Source: Fibrobacter sp. UBA7003 (GTDB lineage Bacteria; Fibrobacterota; Fibrobacteria; Fibrobacterales; Fibrobacteraceae). From it: 64,000 bases of DNA. Positions within the stretch are counted from its first letter, which is position 1, and every line of letters begins with the position of its first letter. The position numbers and the translations under genes were made by a program. The stretch spans positions 129,626 through 193,625 of the forward strand of contig DJXN01000008.1 of assembly GCA_002449765.1 (NCBI GenBank). The letters run 5' to 3'. The notes beneath the pieces were generated by a model that did not search any database, was not told the origin of the DNA, and saw nothing but the letters and a program-made list of their open reading frames with translations. This document shows, one piece after another, positions 17,378-24,442 of the stretch.

Positions 17378-18244
17378 CTAGCCCTCCTTTTTCGGGCTGG
17401 GGTTGCCGTCGTCTGCGGTAGCCGGGTCTTCGACCCTGTCGGAGAGCGGGAACATCGCGATATTCATGGCGTACACGCGGTCGGCGCGCTCGCTCTTGCG
17501 GGCAAACTGCAGGAGTCCGCGGCGGAATTCCTCGATGCGGTGCTTGATTTCGGGCAGGTCGTCCTCTGCCGCGGTGAACACCACGCTCGAAATGTCGCGT
17601 TCTTCGGGCTTGTGGCGGTCGATGGATTCCTGGGCAAGTTCGATGGTATGCCTGTGGAAATTTCGTACGGCCTGGCTCTTGACCTCGCCGCCGGTAGAAA
17701 GGATCTGGTCGGTGATGTTCCAGCCGCCGTTGCCGTCGGGAGCGACAAGCCCGAGTTTTTTCAGAATCTCGAGAGCGCTGCGTGCCTCGTCGTGCGAGAT
17801 GGGCGGGTTCAGGTGGGTCGCGAGTTCCGGAATGTCGCTCGTGTCCTTCGTGATGCCGATGAGGGCGCGGAGCGCAGAACAGCTCCAGCTCCCGAAATAG
17901 GCGAGTTCGGGCTCGGTGAGCACGCGCGTTTCCATCTCGCGCAGTTCCATGAGTCTGTAGTAAAGTTCGCTGAGCGCCTGCTTGGCTTTTGTCTTGTTGA
18001 AGCGGTAGAGCGTCTTGAAGTACTCCGCCCTGCGGTCGTCGAGCTTGCAGAGGCGAATGAATACCGGGAGCGAGTCCTCGTTGAGGTGCCCGCCCTTCTG
18101 GAATACTCGCACGAGCCACGCCGGGTCCACGCCGGTCTTCTGGCTCAGGTAGCGATAGCTGGTGAACGGGTTGTCCTTCTTGCTTTCGGCAAACCAGTCC
18201 TTCAGGAAATCGCGGTATTCAAGGTATTCGAGTACGTCAACCAT
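17378..18244 (-). CDS. TIGR02147-family protein (Fibrobacter paralogous regulator-like family)
   Basis: 288 residues. The N-terminal pattern (LEYLEYRDFLKDWF, YRYLSQKTGVDPAWLVRVFQ) and the later SDIPELATHLNPPISHDEARSALEILKKLGLV, which reads as a winged helix, match TIGR02147/DUF4423, an expanded paralogous family in Fibrobacter. The helix-turn-helix character suggests DNA binding, but no target is known. ATG 18244 is preferred to 18250: it has no ribosome binding site but lies 6 nt from a TAAATT -10-like hexamer, as at several other genes here. First gene of a three-gene operon with a lipoprotein and a methyltransferase. Confidence 0.82.
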   Translation of the reverse strand: MVDVLEYLEYRDFLKDWFAESKKDNPFTSYRYLSQKTGVDPAWLVRVFQKGGHLNEDSLPVFIRLCKLDDRRAEYFKTLYRFNKTKAKQALSELYYRLMELREMETRVLTEPELAYFGSWSCSALRALIGITKDTSDIPELATHLNPPISHDEARSALEILKKLGLVAPDGNGGWNITDQILSTGGEVKSQAVRNFHRHTIELAQESIDRHKPEERDISSVVFTAAEDDLPEIKHRIEEFRRGLLQFARKSERADRVYAMNIAMFPLSDRVEDPATADDGNPSPKKEG

Positions 18245-18250
18245 ATCCAA

Positions 18251-18256
18251 AATTTA
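18251..18256 (-). promoter_or_regulatory. -10-like hexamer 6 nt before ATG (possible leaderless start)
   Basis: Reads TAAATT on the minus strand and is separated by 6 nt from ATG 18244. No ribosome binding site intervenes. Confidence 0.4.
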
Positions 18257-18327
18257 CCTAAATAAGGGCGCGAGCGTCCCGGGGGAGGGCGTGTCGGGTC
18301 AAGTTTCCGTTGCTCTTTCTTCAACGC

Positions 18328-18359
18328 CAAAAATGGCGATTTTGATTCAAAATCGCCAT
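18328..18359 (-). terminator. Intrinsic terminator after the 18.4 kb gene
   Basis: Perfect 12-bp stem (18333-18344 with 18348-18359) and a 3-nt loop, followed on the minus strand by a run of T. It ends the operon of the small protein and the YiiX-like protein. Confidence 0.85.
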
Positions 18360-18385
18360 AGGGAGAGCTTTTCGCGTGCCGGAAA

Positions 18386-18727
18386 TCAGTTCAGGCCGTT
18401 GAATTTGAGGGAATTGATGAGCGTCGTTCCCGAGATGGTGTAGTCGGCGATGCCGCCGTTTGCGCTGTAGACGTAGTAACGGTCGGCGTCCTGGTCCTTG
18501 CCGAGCACGACCACCGCGTGCAGGCGGACGAGGGTGCCTTCGGCGAATCCCGCTTCGCTCAGGTTGAGGGTCCGTTCGGCGGCGGCGCAGATGTCGTGGT
18601 AGCCGGAGGACTCGTAATCGCCGCTCGAACCGTCCATCGGGTTGATCCAGTGGACCCTGATGCGGGCGACGAAGGCTCCGTCGTTGTGAAGGGTGAAGGC
18701 CTTGACTGTCTTGATTTCTTCAGCCAT
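18386..18727 (-). CDS. Small uncharacterised protein, partner of the YiiX-like gene
   Basis: 113 residues; the start is set by GGAG about 8 nt upstream. There is no signal peptide. The sequence is beta-rich (FTLHNDGAFVARIRVHW, TLVRLHAVVVLG, RYYVYSANGGIADYTISG), suggesting a small immunoglobulin- or jelly-roll-like fold. The first strand faintly recalls the C-terminal domain of pore-forming cytolysins (GAYVA...W), too weak to name. It begins 20 nt after the YiiX-like gene and is followed by a terminator, so the two form a unit. Confidence 0.7.
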   Translation of the reverse strand: MAEEIKTVKAFTLHNDGAFVARIRVHWINPMDGSSGDYESSGYHDICAAAERTLNLSEAGFAEGTLVRLHAVVVLGKDQDADRYYVYSANGGIADYTISGTTLINSLKFNGLN

Positions 18728-18747
18728 GATAATGCTCCTTTTGATAG

Positions 18748-19791
18748 TTAGAGGTTGATGTTGTATTTGGTTGTAATCTTGTCGCTGGGGAGATTTTCGC
18801 TGGTGCGGTCCAGGTTGACAAAACCGATCTTCTGTGCGTTTTCGATGTTGAAACACAGGTCGTTCGGCGTGACAAACATCGACTGCAGCTCGCGGGCGTT
18901 CTCGATGAGTTCCTTGATGGAAGAGAACGTGTATCCGAAAAATTTCAGGAGGGTCTTGAGGAAATCCTCGATTGCGTTGCTGAGGAAGTTGTTCTTCAGC
19001 AGCATCACGTGTTCGCTGTCGGTGTCCTGCAGCGCTTCCTTAAGAAGGTCTTCCAGCTTTTCTTCCTTGCCGGAGTTCTCCTGGACCGAGAAAGCGTTCT
19101 CGCTGAAGTTGTATTCCGCGGCGTGTTCGGCGTAAAGGTCGAAGAGCGTCTTGACATTGTTCGCCTGCCGGATGCCCCGGATGTCTGCGTTGTCGAGGGC
19201 AATCTTCAGGCGGCCGTCTTTTTTCGATGCGTCCAGATAGCACTGGTAGACAAACGAGGAACAGACCATCGTATGCTTGCCTTCGTGCACCTTCTCGTCG
19301 ATCAGCTTCTTGATTTCGGCGGAGACAATCTTGAGTATCCCAATAATGACGTGCTGCTTGATGCTTACGCCGGAAATGTCCTTGTAGACGAGAATCATGG
19401 CGAGCAACAGGAGGTCGGAATAGGGGTAGGGCAGGTTTTCGTCGAGGTAAATCTTGGCGGCCTGCATCACGGGCAGGATTTCGGCATCGGAGAAGAAATC
19501 GCTGCTTCCGGGTTGCGTGAGTCGGCAGACGTAGGCGCGTCTGGAGGTTTCCTTGTCTGCGATTTCATGGGCATGCAGGCCGGTCGTGCCCGCATCGGCA
19601 AGGGCCTGGACGGGACTGTCCTGGAAGTAGAGCGCCCCGTGCGTCACCTTGGAATTCGTGAGCTTCATGATGAGGCTCGAAATGAGGTCGTTGTCTTCGC
19701 CTTCGAAGGTGAGGATATCCCCTGCCTTCAGATTCAAAAGGGTGAGTTTCTGTTTGTAAAAATCGTCCGGATTCTTGGGTTCTGTTTTCAT
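18748..19791 (-). CDS. YiiX-like permuted papain-fold (NlpC/P60 superfamily) protein
   Basis: 347 residues. The region AGDILTFEGEDND leading to THGALYF supplies a histidine (H51) before the cysteine of MVCSSFVYQCY (C176). This His-then-Cys order is the circularly permuted NlpC/P60 arrangement of the YiiX/YaeF/LRAT group, whose members act as amide or lipid hydrolases. The C-terminal ~150 residues are helical and charged, without assigned domain. AAAGGAAA upstream of ATG 19791 fixes the start. There is no signal peptide, so it is probably cytoplasmic. The LuxR-type gene directly upstream on the same strand is a plausible regulator. Confidence 0.72.
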   Translation of the reverse strand: MKTEPKNPDDFYKQKLTLLNLKAGDILTFEGEDNDLISSLIMKLTNSKVTHGALYFQDSPVQALADAGTTGLHAHEIADKETSRRAYVCRLTQPGSSDFFSDAEILPVMQAAKIYLDENLPYPYSDLLLLAMILVYKDISGVSIKQHVIIGILKIVSAEIKKLIDEKVHEGKHTMVCSSFVYQCYLDASKKDGRLKIALDNADIRGIRQANNVKTLFDLYAEHAAEYNFSENAFSVQENSGKEEKLEDLLKEALQDTDSEHVMLLKNNFLSNAIEDFLKTLLKFFGYTFSSIKELIENARELQSMFVTPNDLCFNIENAQKIGFVNLDRTSENLPSDKITTKYNINL

Positions 19792-19835
19792 TTTGCAGTT
19801 TCCTTTGTTTGTGGTTTTAAAGATAAACTGCAAAA

Positions 19836-19866
19836 GTACTATTTGTCCATAACCCGAATGGACTAT
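19836..19866. promoter_or_regulatory. Imperfect inverted repeat between regulator and YiiX-like gene
   Basis: GTCCAT and ATGGAC arms are separated by 7 nt, with further partial symmetry outside, in the 90-nt gap between the LuxR-type regulator gene and the YiiX-like gene. It could be an operator or a weak hairpin; no T run follows. Confidence 0.35.
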
Positions 19867-19881
19867 TTTTGAGGCTAATCT

Positions 19882-21213
19882 TTACGGAAAGACATTCTTG
19901 ACGCTGTCAAGAATGATGTCCTTCTTTGAGGGGGCAATCCCTGAGAGAAGGTGCTCCAGGTCCGATTTTTTAAAGTGCGGGTGGTATTCGAAAAATTTCC
20001 GGATGTGCTTGTCGCTTTGTTCGAAGTCGCCCTTCTTGTTGTTGCAGGCGATGAGGATTAGGCGTGCGAGGGGCGTCTCGGGGTGGAATAGCAGGACCTG
20101 CCTTGCGGCTTCCTCGCTCTCGGCGAATCTCCCTTGCAAAAAGTAGATGAACGCCCTTGGCGTGGACTGGAACGGTTGACCGGACGATTCCGGGAAGAAC
20201 CGCTCGTTCTCGTTGAGGAGGGCCAGGGCCTTGTCCTCTTTCCCGACGAGCATGTAGATTTGCGCCAGCATGCGCCTGACCCTGAAATCGTTCGGGTTTG
20301 CGTCCAAAATCTGCAGGAAATAGGCGATGGCCTCGCTCTTGTTTCCGATGACGATGTTGTAGAGCGCCATCATGAACTGCGAATAGATGGAGTAGGGGTT
20401 CTTGCGCATTTCGGAACATGCGATTTCCCCTATCTTGGCGCCGTAGCATTCGGCATCTACCCAGGATTCGTTGATTGCCACGTAGTAGGCCGAAACGAGC
20501 GAGTAGGCCACGTAGGTGTGGTGGTTTTCTTCACCGTGCAGCGCTTCTAGAGTCGAAACGATTTCGTCAAAGGCATCCCTGTTGCCGCTATCGGTCTGGA
20601 TATTGGCGTAGCAGGAGGCGAACCACCATTGCGGGAACTTTTCCCTGTCGGTCTCGTAGGCGTGCGCTGCGGAAGAGACCATGTGGCTGAACAGCTGGAT
20701 GGTAATCTGCGAGGCAAGGAACTGGATGTCGTCCCCGTCCCCGATCTTTTGCGAGACCGACCACAGGATCTCGGATGTGTCGCCCCTGTATAGCGTGACG
20801 AACAGGTTCTCGTCTTTCTCGGGCGTTCCCGTTACCTGGATCTGGTAGGTCGGCGGGGATTGTGGCGCGATGCTGCCGTTGATTCGGAATAGGTGGTAAT
20901 GGTGCAGGGCTTCGACGATAGCGAGGGAGAGCCCCTTCGCCAGAGGCGTGGCGGTTAAGCCGTCGCATCCCGTAATGGTGATGTGGATGTCGTCGTCCGT
21001 TGTTTGCCTTCTTGCGCTTTTGGTGATATCCGTTGAAACCGCTTCTGTCCTGTTTGTGACTTCGAGCGCCTTGTAGATGTTGGCGAGATGGACTTTGACG
21101 GTATTGGCCGAGATATTCAGTGCCCTGCAGATTTCACTGTTTGTGAGGCCTTTGCGGAGCAGGGAAAGAATTTCTTTTTGGCGAGAGGTAAGGAGTTTGC
21201 TCTGGTCTTTCAT
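19882..21213 (-). CDS. LuxR-type HTH regulator with TPR-like repeats
   Basis: 443 residues. The N-terminal LuxR/FixJ helix-turn-helix (about 8-62) reads LTSRQKEILSLLRKGLTNSEICRALNI then TVKVHLANIYKAL. The central part (about 80-185) may be an alpha/beta domain like the adenylate-cyclase-associated or TolB-type region. The C-terminal half is a series of TPR-like helices (PNDFRVRRMLAQIYMLVGKEDKALALL and PETPLARLILIACNNKKGDFEQSDK). The HTH is at the N terminus instead of the usual C terminus, a layout seen in TPR-bearing activators. It likely controls the two genes downstream; a very AT-rich promoter region lies upstream. Confidence 0.82.
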   Translation of the reverse strand: MKDQSKLLTSRQKEILSLLRKGLTNSEICRALNISANTVKVHLANIYKALEVTNRTEAVSTDITKSARRQTTDDDIHITITGCDGLTATPLAKGLSLAIVEALHHYHLFRINGSIAPQSPPTYQIQVTGTPEKDENLFVTLYRGDTSEILWSVSQKIGDGDDIQFLASQITIQLFSHMVSSAAHAYETDREKFPQWWFASCYANIQTDSGNRDAFDEIVSTLEALHGEENHHTYVAYSLVSAYYVAINESWVDAECYGAKIGEIACSEMRKNPYSIYSQFMMALYNIVIGNKSEAIAYFLQILDANPNDFRVRRMLAQIYMLVGKEDKALALLNENERFFPESSGQPFQSTPRAFIYFLQGRFAESEEAARQVLLFHPETPLARLILIACNNKKGDFEQSDKHIRKFFEYHPHFKKSDLEHLLSGIAPSKKDIILDSVKNVFP

Positions 21214-21398
21214 ATATGTAAAAATATATATAAATTAAGAATATTTTATTAAATCGGATGAAAACGAAAGAAGTAAAAATTCACATTTTTTACTATGGAC
21301 AAGCTATTTTTTGGTTGAAATTTTTTATTATTTGAATCGGGTTTGTTTGATGAGGTTGAATTTATACGTAAAAACAAACTGTGGAATTGATTTATAAG

Positions 21399-21569
21399 AT
21401 GAATATGGGCATAATTTCCGTAAGAATGGACAAGGAAACAAAGGAAAAGTTCACGGATTTCTGCAAATCGGTGGGTATTACCGTTTCTGCCGCGGTCAAC
21501 ATGTTTGCTCGCATGACCATTCAAGAAAATCGTCTGCCGTTCGATGTGAAACGGTTCCCGAAGCAGTAA
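21399..21569 (+). CDS. RelB/DinJ-family antitoxin, no toxin partner
   Basis: About 56 residues with the ribbon-helix-helix pattern of RelB/DinJ: ISVRMDKETKEKF, then VGITVSAAVNMFARMTIQENRLPF. This reproduces the family's NMFxRxxxxENxxPF signature. Start is either ATG 21399 or 21405; no clear ribosome binding site. No YafQ- or RelE-type toxin gene follows: downstream about 300 nt of AT-rich DNA leads to the peptide-maturation cassette. It may be a solitary regulator or the relic of a toxin-antitoxin pair. Confidence 0.78.
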   Translation: MNMGIISVRMDKETKEKFTDFCKSVGITVSAAVNMFARMTIQENRLPFDVKRFPKQ

Positions 21570-21875
21570 GGAAGCTTGGGCTTCGACTTGTTTTGTTATA
21601 TAACTTTTGTATTATAATCACTATACAAAGTGTTGTAGATGCATGACGATTGCTGCGCTCTTCCAAACATTTGCGGACAAGTTTGAAAAGTTCTGATGAT
21701 GCAAGATAATAATGATGATAGGAAGTAAAAGAAAAAAAACATTGTATTGTATTACATTGTTAATTTGTTGTTAGGATGATGTTTGACAAATTAAAATTAA
21801 ATAAACAAAGTAACTTTATGAAATTATCTTGAATTTGTTATTTTGTTGCTAAATCCACAAACAAGGAGTAATAAA
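21570..21875. other. AT-rich non-coding stretch
   Basis: No convincing coding frame. It contains runs of A and T and a TTGACA at 21783-21788 that could be a -35 for the downstream cassette, but no matching -10 at proper distance. Confidence 0.5.
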
Positions 21876-22469
21876 ATGGCAAATAAGAAAGCGAAACTGC
21901 AAACCCTGGTTCTGAAAGATTTGGAGAACGAGGCCTTGAGAAAGAAAATGACTGCTGCAATCAAAAAAAGTGAGATTGCTTCTGTCGAAGCGCAGATGGA
22001 GTTTTTGAACCAGCTTGTAAACAATGAGGTGCAGAAAAAGAAATTCTTGGAGAACCCGGAACAGTATGTGAATGAACATAATATGTCGTTCTCTTTGGAT
22101 TTTGTCCAAGATGTGATGGACTATGTTGTTTTTGATGGCTCCATGAAGAGCTCCTTAACGAAACAGGTGGGGGAAAAGGCGTATGAAAAGCTTTTGAGCT
22201 TAAAGGAATCGACCCGCAGACAATCATTTGTGAAACCGGGAGTCGTGATGAATCTTGCTGCTGTCGCCGCTTTCGCAGCTGTCGTGTCGGCTGTTGCGTC
22301 GGTAGTTTGTGCCGTAACGGCTTGCGATGGTTTCCATCCAGCAAATGTTAGCAGGCTGGGAGCTGCGAAGATTAGGATGCCGGATGGAAAGGTCTTTGTG
22401 GCGAAGGATACGGGCGCTCGGATAAATACGATTGTTACGGCGGAATATAAGGCGGGATTAAGAAAATAG
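21876..22469 (+). CDS. Candidate RiPP precursor with long leader and hydrophobic core
   Basis: 197 residues, start fixed by AAGGAG 8 nt upstream of ATG 21876. Residues 1-100 are helical and charged; NNEVQKKKFLENPEQYVNEHNM followed by SLDFVQDVMDYVVF recalls the NHLP/Nif11-type leader layout of peptide natural products. Residues about 121-147 are an uninterrupted Ala/Val-rich hydrophobic stretch ending in two cysteines (VVCAVTAC). A polar tail of about 45 residues follows. It precedes a radical SAM/SPASM gene by 25 nt. The role as substrate is inferred from this arrangement; a membrane-anchored helper protein is the main alternative. Confidence 0.6.
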   Translation: MANKKAKLQTLVLKDLENEALRKKMTAAIKKSEIASVEAQMEFLNQLVNNEVQKKKFLENPEQYVNEHNMSFSLDFVQDVMDYVVFDGSMKSSLTKQVGEKAYEKLLSLKESTRRQSFVKPGVVMNLAAVAAFAAVVSAVASVVCAVTACDGFHPANVSRLGAAKIRMPDGKVFVAKDTGARINTIVTAEYKAGLRK

Positions 22470-22494
22470 TTTTTCAGAGAAAAGAGAGAAAACT

Positions 22495-23538
22495 TTGCTA
22501 TCTGAATTGTTTACAAGGGAGCAACTTGGCAAGTTGCCCCTTTTATTGAGTATGCCGATTCACTTTTGCTCGCTCGTCCTGGAAACAACGAACTGCTGCA
22601 ATTCTAAATGTGGTATTTGTTATCAGTCTGCCGGATCGGAAGGCAGAAACAGGATCGATTTGACTGCTGCCAAGAAGGCGATTGAGGAATCTGCGATCCT
22701 TGAAAACGTTGGATCGAGGCTTCATATTGCGGGCGGGGAAGCGTTCTTGTTCCCGGAGGATTGCTTTGAACTGTTTCGGACAGCAAAAAGCGCTGGGTAC
22801 TCCCTGATTTCGGCGACATCTAATTGTTTTTGGGGCGCAACACTCGACAAGGCGCGTAAAATGTGCGAAAAGGCTAAAGAGAGCGGCTTGAATTACCTCG
22901 AATTGTCATGGGATTATTGGCATGGCGAGCATATTCCTGCGTCTTCGGTGAGTAATTGCCTTATGGCGTGTCGCGAGTATGAGATAATGTCAAACCTTCG
23001 TTTGCTGACGACAAAAAAGCATGACATGGAAGAATCTATTTGTCGGTTGGATCCCGAAGCCTTAAAACTCGCTTCAAATATTACTTCAGGGCCTGTTTTG
23101 GCGACAGGAAGGGCAGCTGAAGTCTTAAAAAAGGATGACTTCTATCCAGCTCGCGTTGGAATTGCCGGAACGTGCCATTCGATGTTGAATTTGACTGTGG
23201 ATGCGCATGGGGATGTATTCCCTTGCTGTTCTGGCTTTGATGTGTGTAAGGAGTGTTCATTTGGAAATATCAATGAAGAATCAATACAGGAAATTGTTCT
23301 TCGAATGAACAAGAGTTTGTTGTTGCGGCAACTTGTTTTTTGGGGACCAAAGTCTTTTCTGCCACTGTTAGAAAAAAATGGAGTGAAAGTCGAAAAATGC
23401 TCCACTTTTTGTACACTTTGCGTAAAGATGTTCTCGGATGAAAAAATTAGGAACATAATTATGGCGCATGTGCCAATGAATGATTCGCGAATTGGTACAA
23501 ATAGTGATAATTCGTTGTCAAAGCAGGAGGTGGGCTAG
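22495..23538 (+). CDS. Radical SAM/SPASM peptide-maturation enzyme
   Basis: 347 residues. The radical SAM cluster motif is C35xxxC39xxC42 (CNSKCGICY), followed by the SAM-contacting GGE (IAGGEAF). The C-terminal part has a SPASM-type cysteine array: CHSML, then HGDVFPCC, DVCKEC, FGN and finally CSTFCTLC, which would hold one or two extra iron-sulphur clusters. Such enzymes modify ribosomal peptides by C-C, C-S or C-O crosslinks or by epimerisation. The start is a TTG with GAGAG about 9 nt upstream; ATG 22552 is an alternative leaving 14 residues before the motif. It lies between the presumed precursor and a companion protein gene. Confidence 0.85.
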   Translation: MLSELFTREQLGKLPLLLSMPIHFCSLVLETTNCCNSKCGICYQSAGSEGRNRIDLTAAKKAIEESAILENVGSRLHIAGGEAFLFPEDCFELFRTAKSAGYSLISATSNCFWGATLDKARKMCEKAKESGLNYLELSWDYWHGEHIPASSVSNCLMACREYEIMSNLRLLTTKKHDMEESICRLDPEALKLASNITSGPVLATGRAAEVLKKDDFYPARVGIAGTCHSMLNLTVDAHGDVFPCCSGFDVCKECSFGNINEESIQEIVLRMNKSLLLRQLVFWGPKSFLPLLEKNGVKVEKCSTFCTLCVKMFSDEKIRNIIMAHVPMNDSRIGTNSDNSLSKQEVG

Positions 23539-23540
23539 AA

Positions 23541-24377
23541 ATGTTCGATATGCGCGCTCAGCTAGCGTCGAAATTCCTTTCTTTGAATTTCTTTTTGTTG
23601 GCGAATGAGAAAAATGATGATTTTACCGTTCCTGTGTCTCAAATAAAAAAATGGATGGGTGATTTTTACGACTGGGCTCAGGAGATGTTTAAGGACAGGC
23701 CATATTATGCCTATGGTCGAAGTGTCACGTTTGCTGTAGAAGATGGCGTCTTTAATAAGGAAAAATTAAAGGCCGTTATGGAGTCCGTTTCCGAAATGGG
23801 CTTTAGTGTATCTTTAAAAATTTCCCTGAGATCGTTGAGAGAAAACTTAGATTTTATGACGGAACTATCAAAGCAGAAATGCTTGGGTTCACTGATGGTC
23901 ACGATTGCAAATAAGGAAGTGAATGTTTTGGGGGGTGTAGAAGCAATTTTTGCCCGAATAAAAAAAATGAAGGTTGCTGTTACGTTGTTGGGATCGATGA
24001 AGGATTTCTTTATCGCAGGAGTTTTTTCGTCTCCTTCTCTGAATGGGTCTGATGTTAGTTTCTTCTTGCAGGAACCTGAGGCTTGCGACAAATTAAACAC
24101 TTTGTCAAAAGAAATGACCCCTTGCCAGGAAAAAATGGTTCTATGTGTAAATTCAGAAGGGCTTGTTTTTCCCTGTGCAGGATTGATGTCATCGCCACGA
24201 CATAGCCTTGGATCCGTTTTTGACAAGGATTTCTTTTCGACGTTCCGCATGGAAGGCGATATTCTCGAATGGGCTTTTGTTGGACCGGATCTTTTACCTG
24301 AAGGGCCTGTTTTGAGTGAATCGGGAATGCCTTGGCCATGCCGGAGGCATGTCGCCGAGGTCTTGACTAATGGATGA
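23541..24377 (+). CDS. SPASM-like companion protein lacking the radical SAM motif
   Basis: 278 residues, starting 2 nt after the radical SAM gene with AGGAGG upstream, so coupled to it. The N terminus has no CxxxCxxC. The middle (about 50-180) reads as alternating strands and helices like a worn radical SAM barrel. The C terminus has a SPASM-like pattern: CQEKMVLCVNSEGLVFPCAG, later HSLGSVFDKDFFSTF and a final WPCRRH. It may be a catalytically silent partner that binds the substrate or an auxiliary cluster. I know no named family for it. Confidence 0.72.
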   Translation: MFDMRAQLASKFLSLNFFLLANEKNDDFTVPVSQIKKWMGDFYDWAQEMFKDRPYYAYGRSVTFAVEDGVFNKEKLKAVMESVSEMGFSVSLKISLRSLRENLDFMTELSKQKCLGSLMVTIANKEVNVLGGVEAIFARIKKMKVAVTLLGSMKDFFIAGVFSSPSLNGSDVSFFLQEPEACDKLNTLSKEMTPCQEKMVLCVNSEGLVFPCAGLMSSPRHSLGSVFDKDFFSTFRMEGDILEWAFVGPDLLPEGPVLSESGMPWPCRRHVAEVLTNG

Positions 24378-24415
24378 AGCTTGTAGCCAAGGTGTGATTG
24401 GGGTTAGTTGAGAGG

Positions 24416-24442
24416 GTCCCTTCCTTCGGGAAGGGACTTTTT
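24416..24442 (+). terminator. Intrinsic terminator of the peptide cassette
   Basis: Perfect 9-bp stem (24416-24424 with 24429-24437) capped by a stable TTCG tetraloop, followed by TTTTT. It separates the cassette from the convergent activator gene. Confidence 0.92.

Noticed and set aside
16268-18265. 665-codon plus-strand frame across the lipoprotein and TIGR02147 genes
   Set aside because: It lies opposite two recognised genes that share an operon with correct spacing; its own product has no motif.
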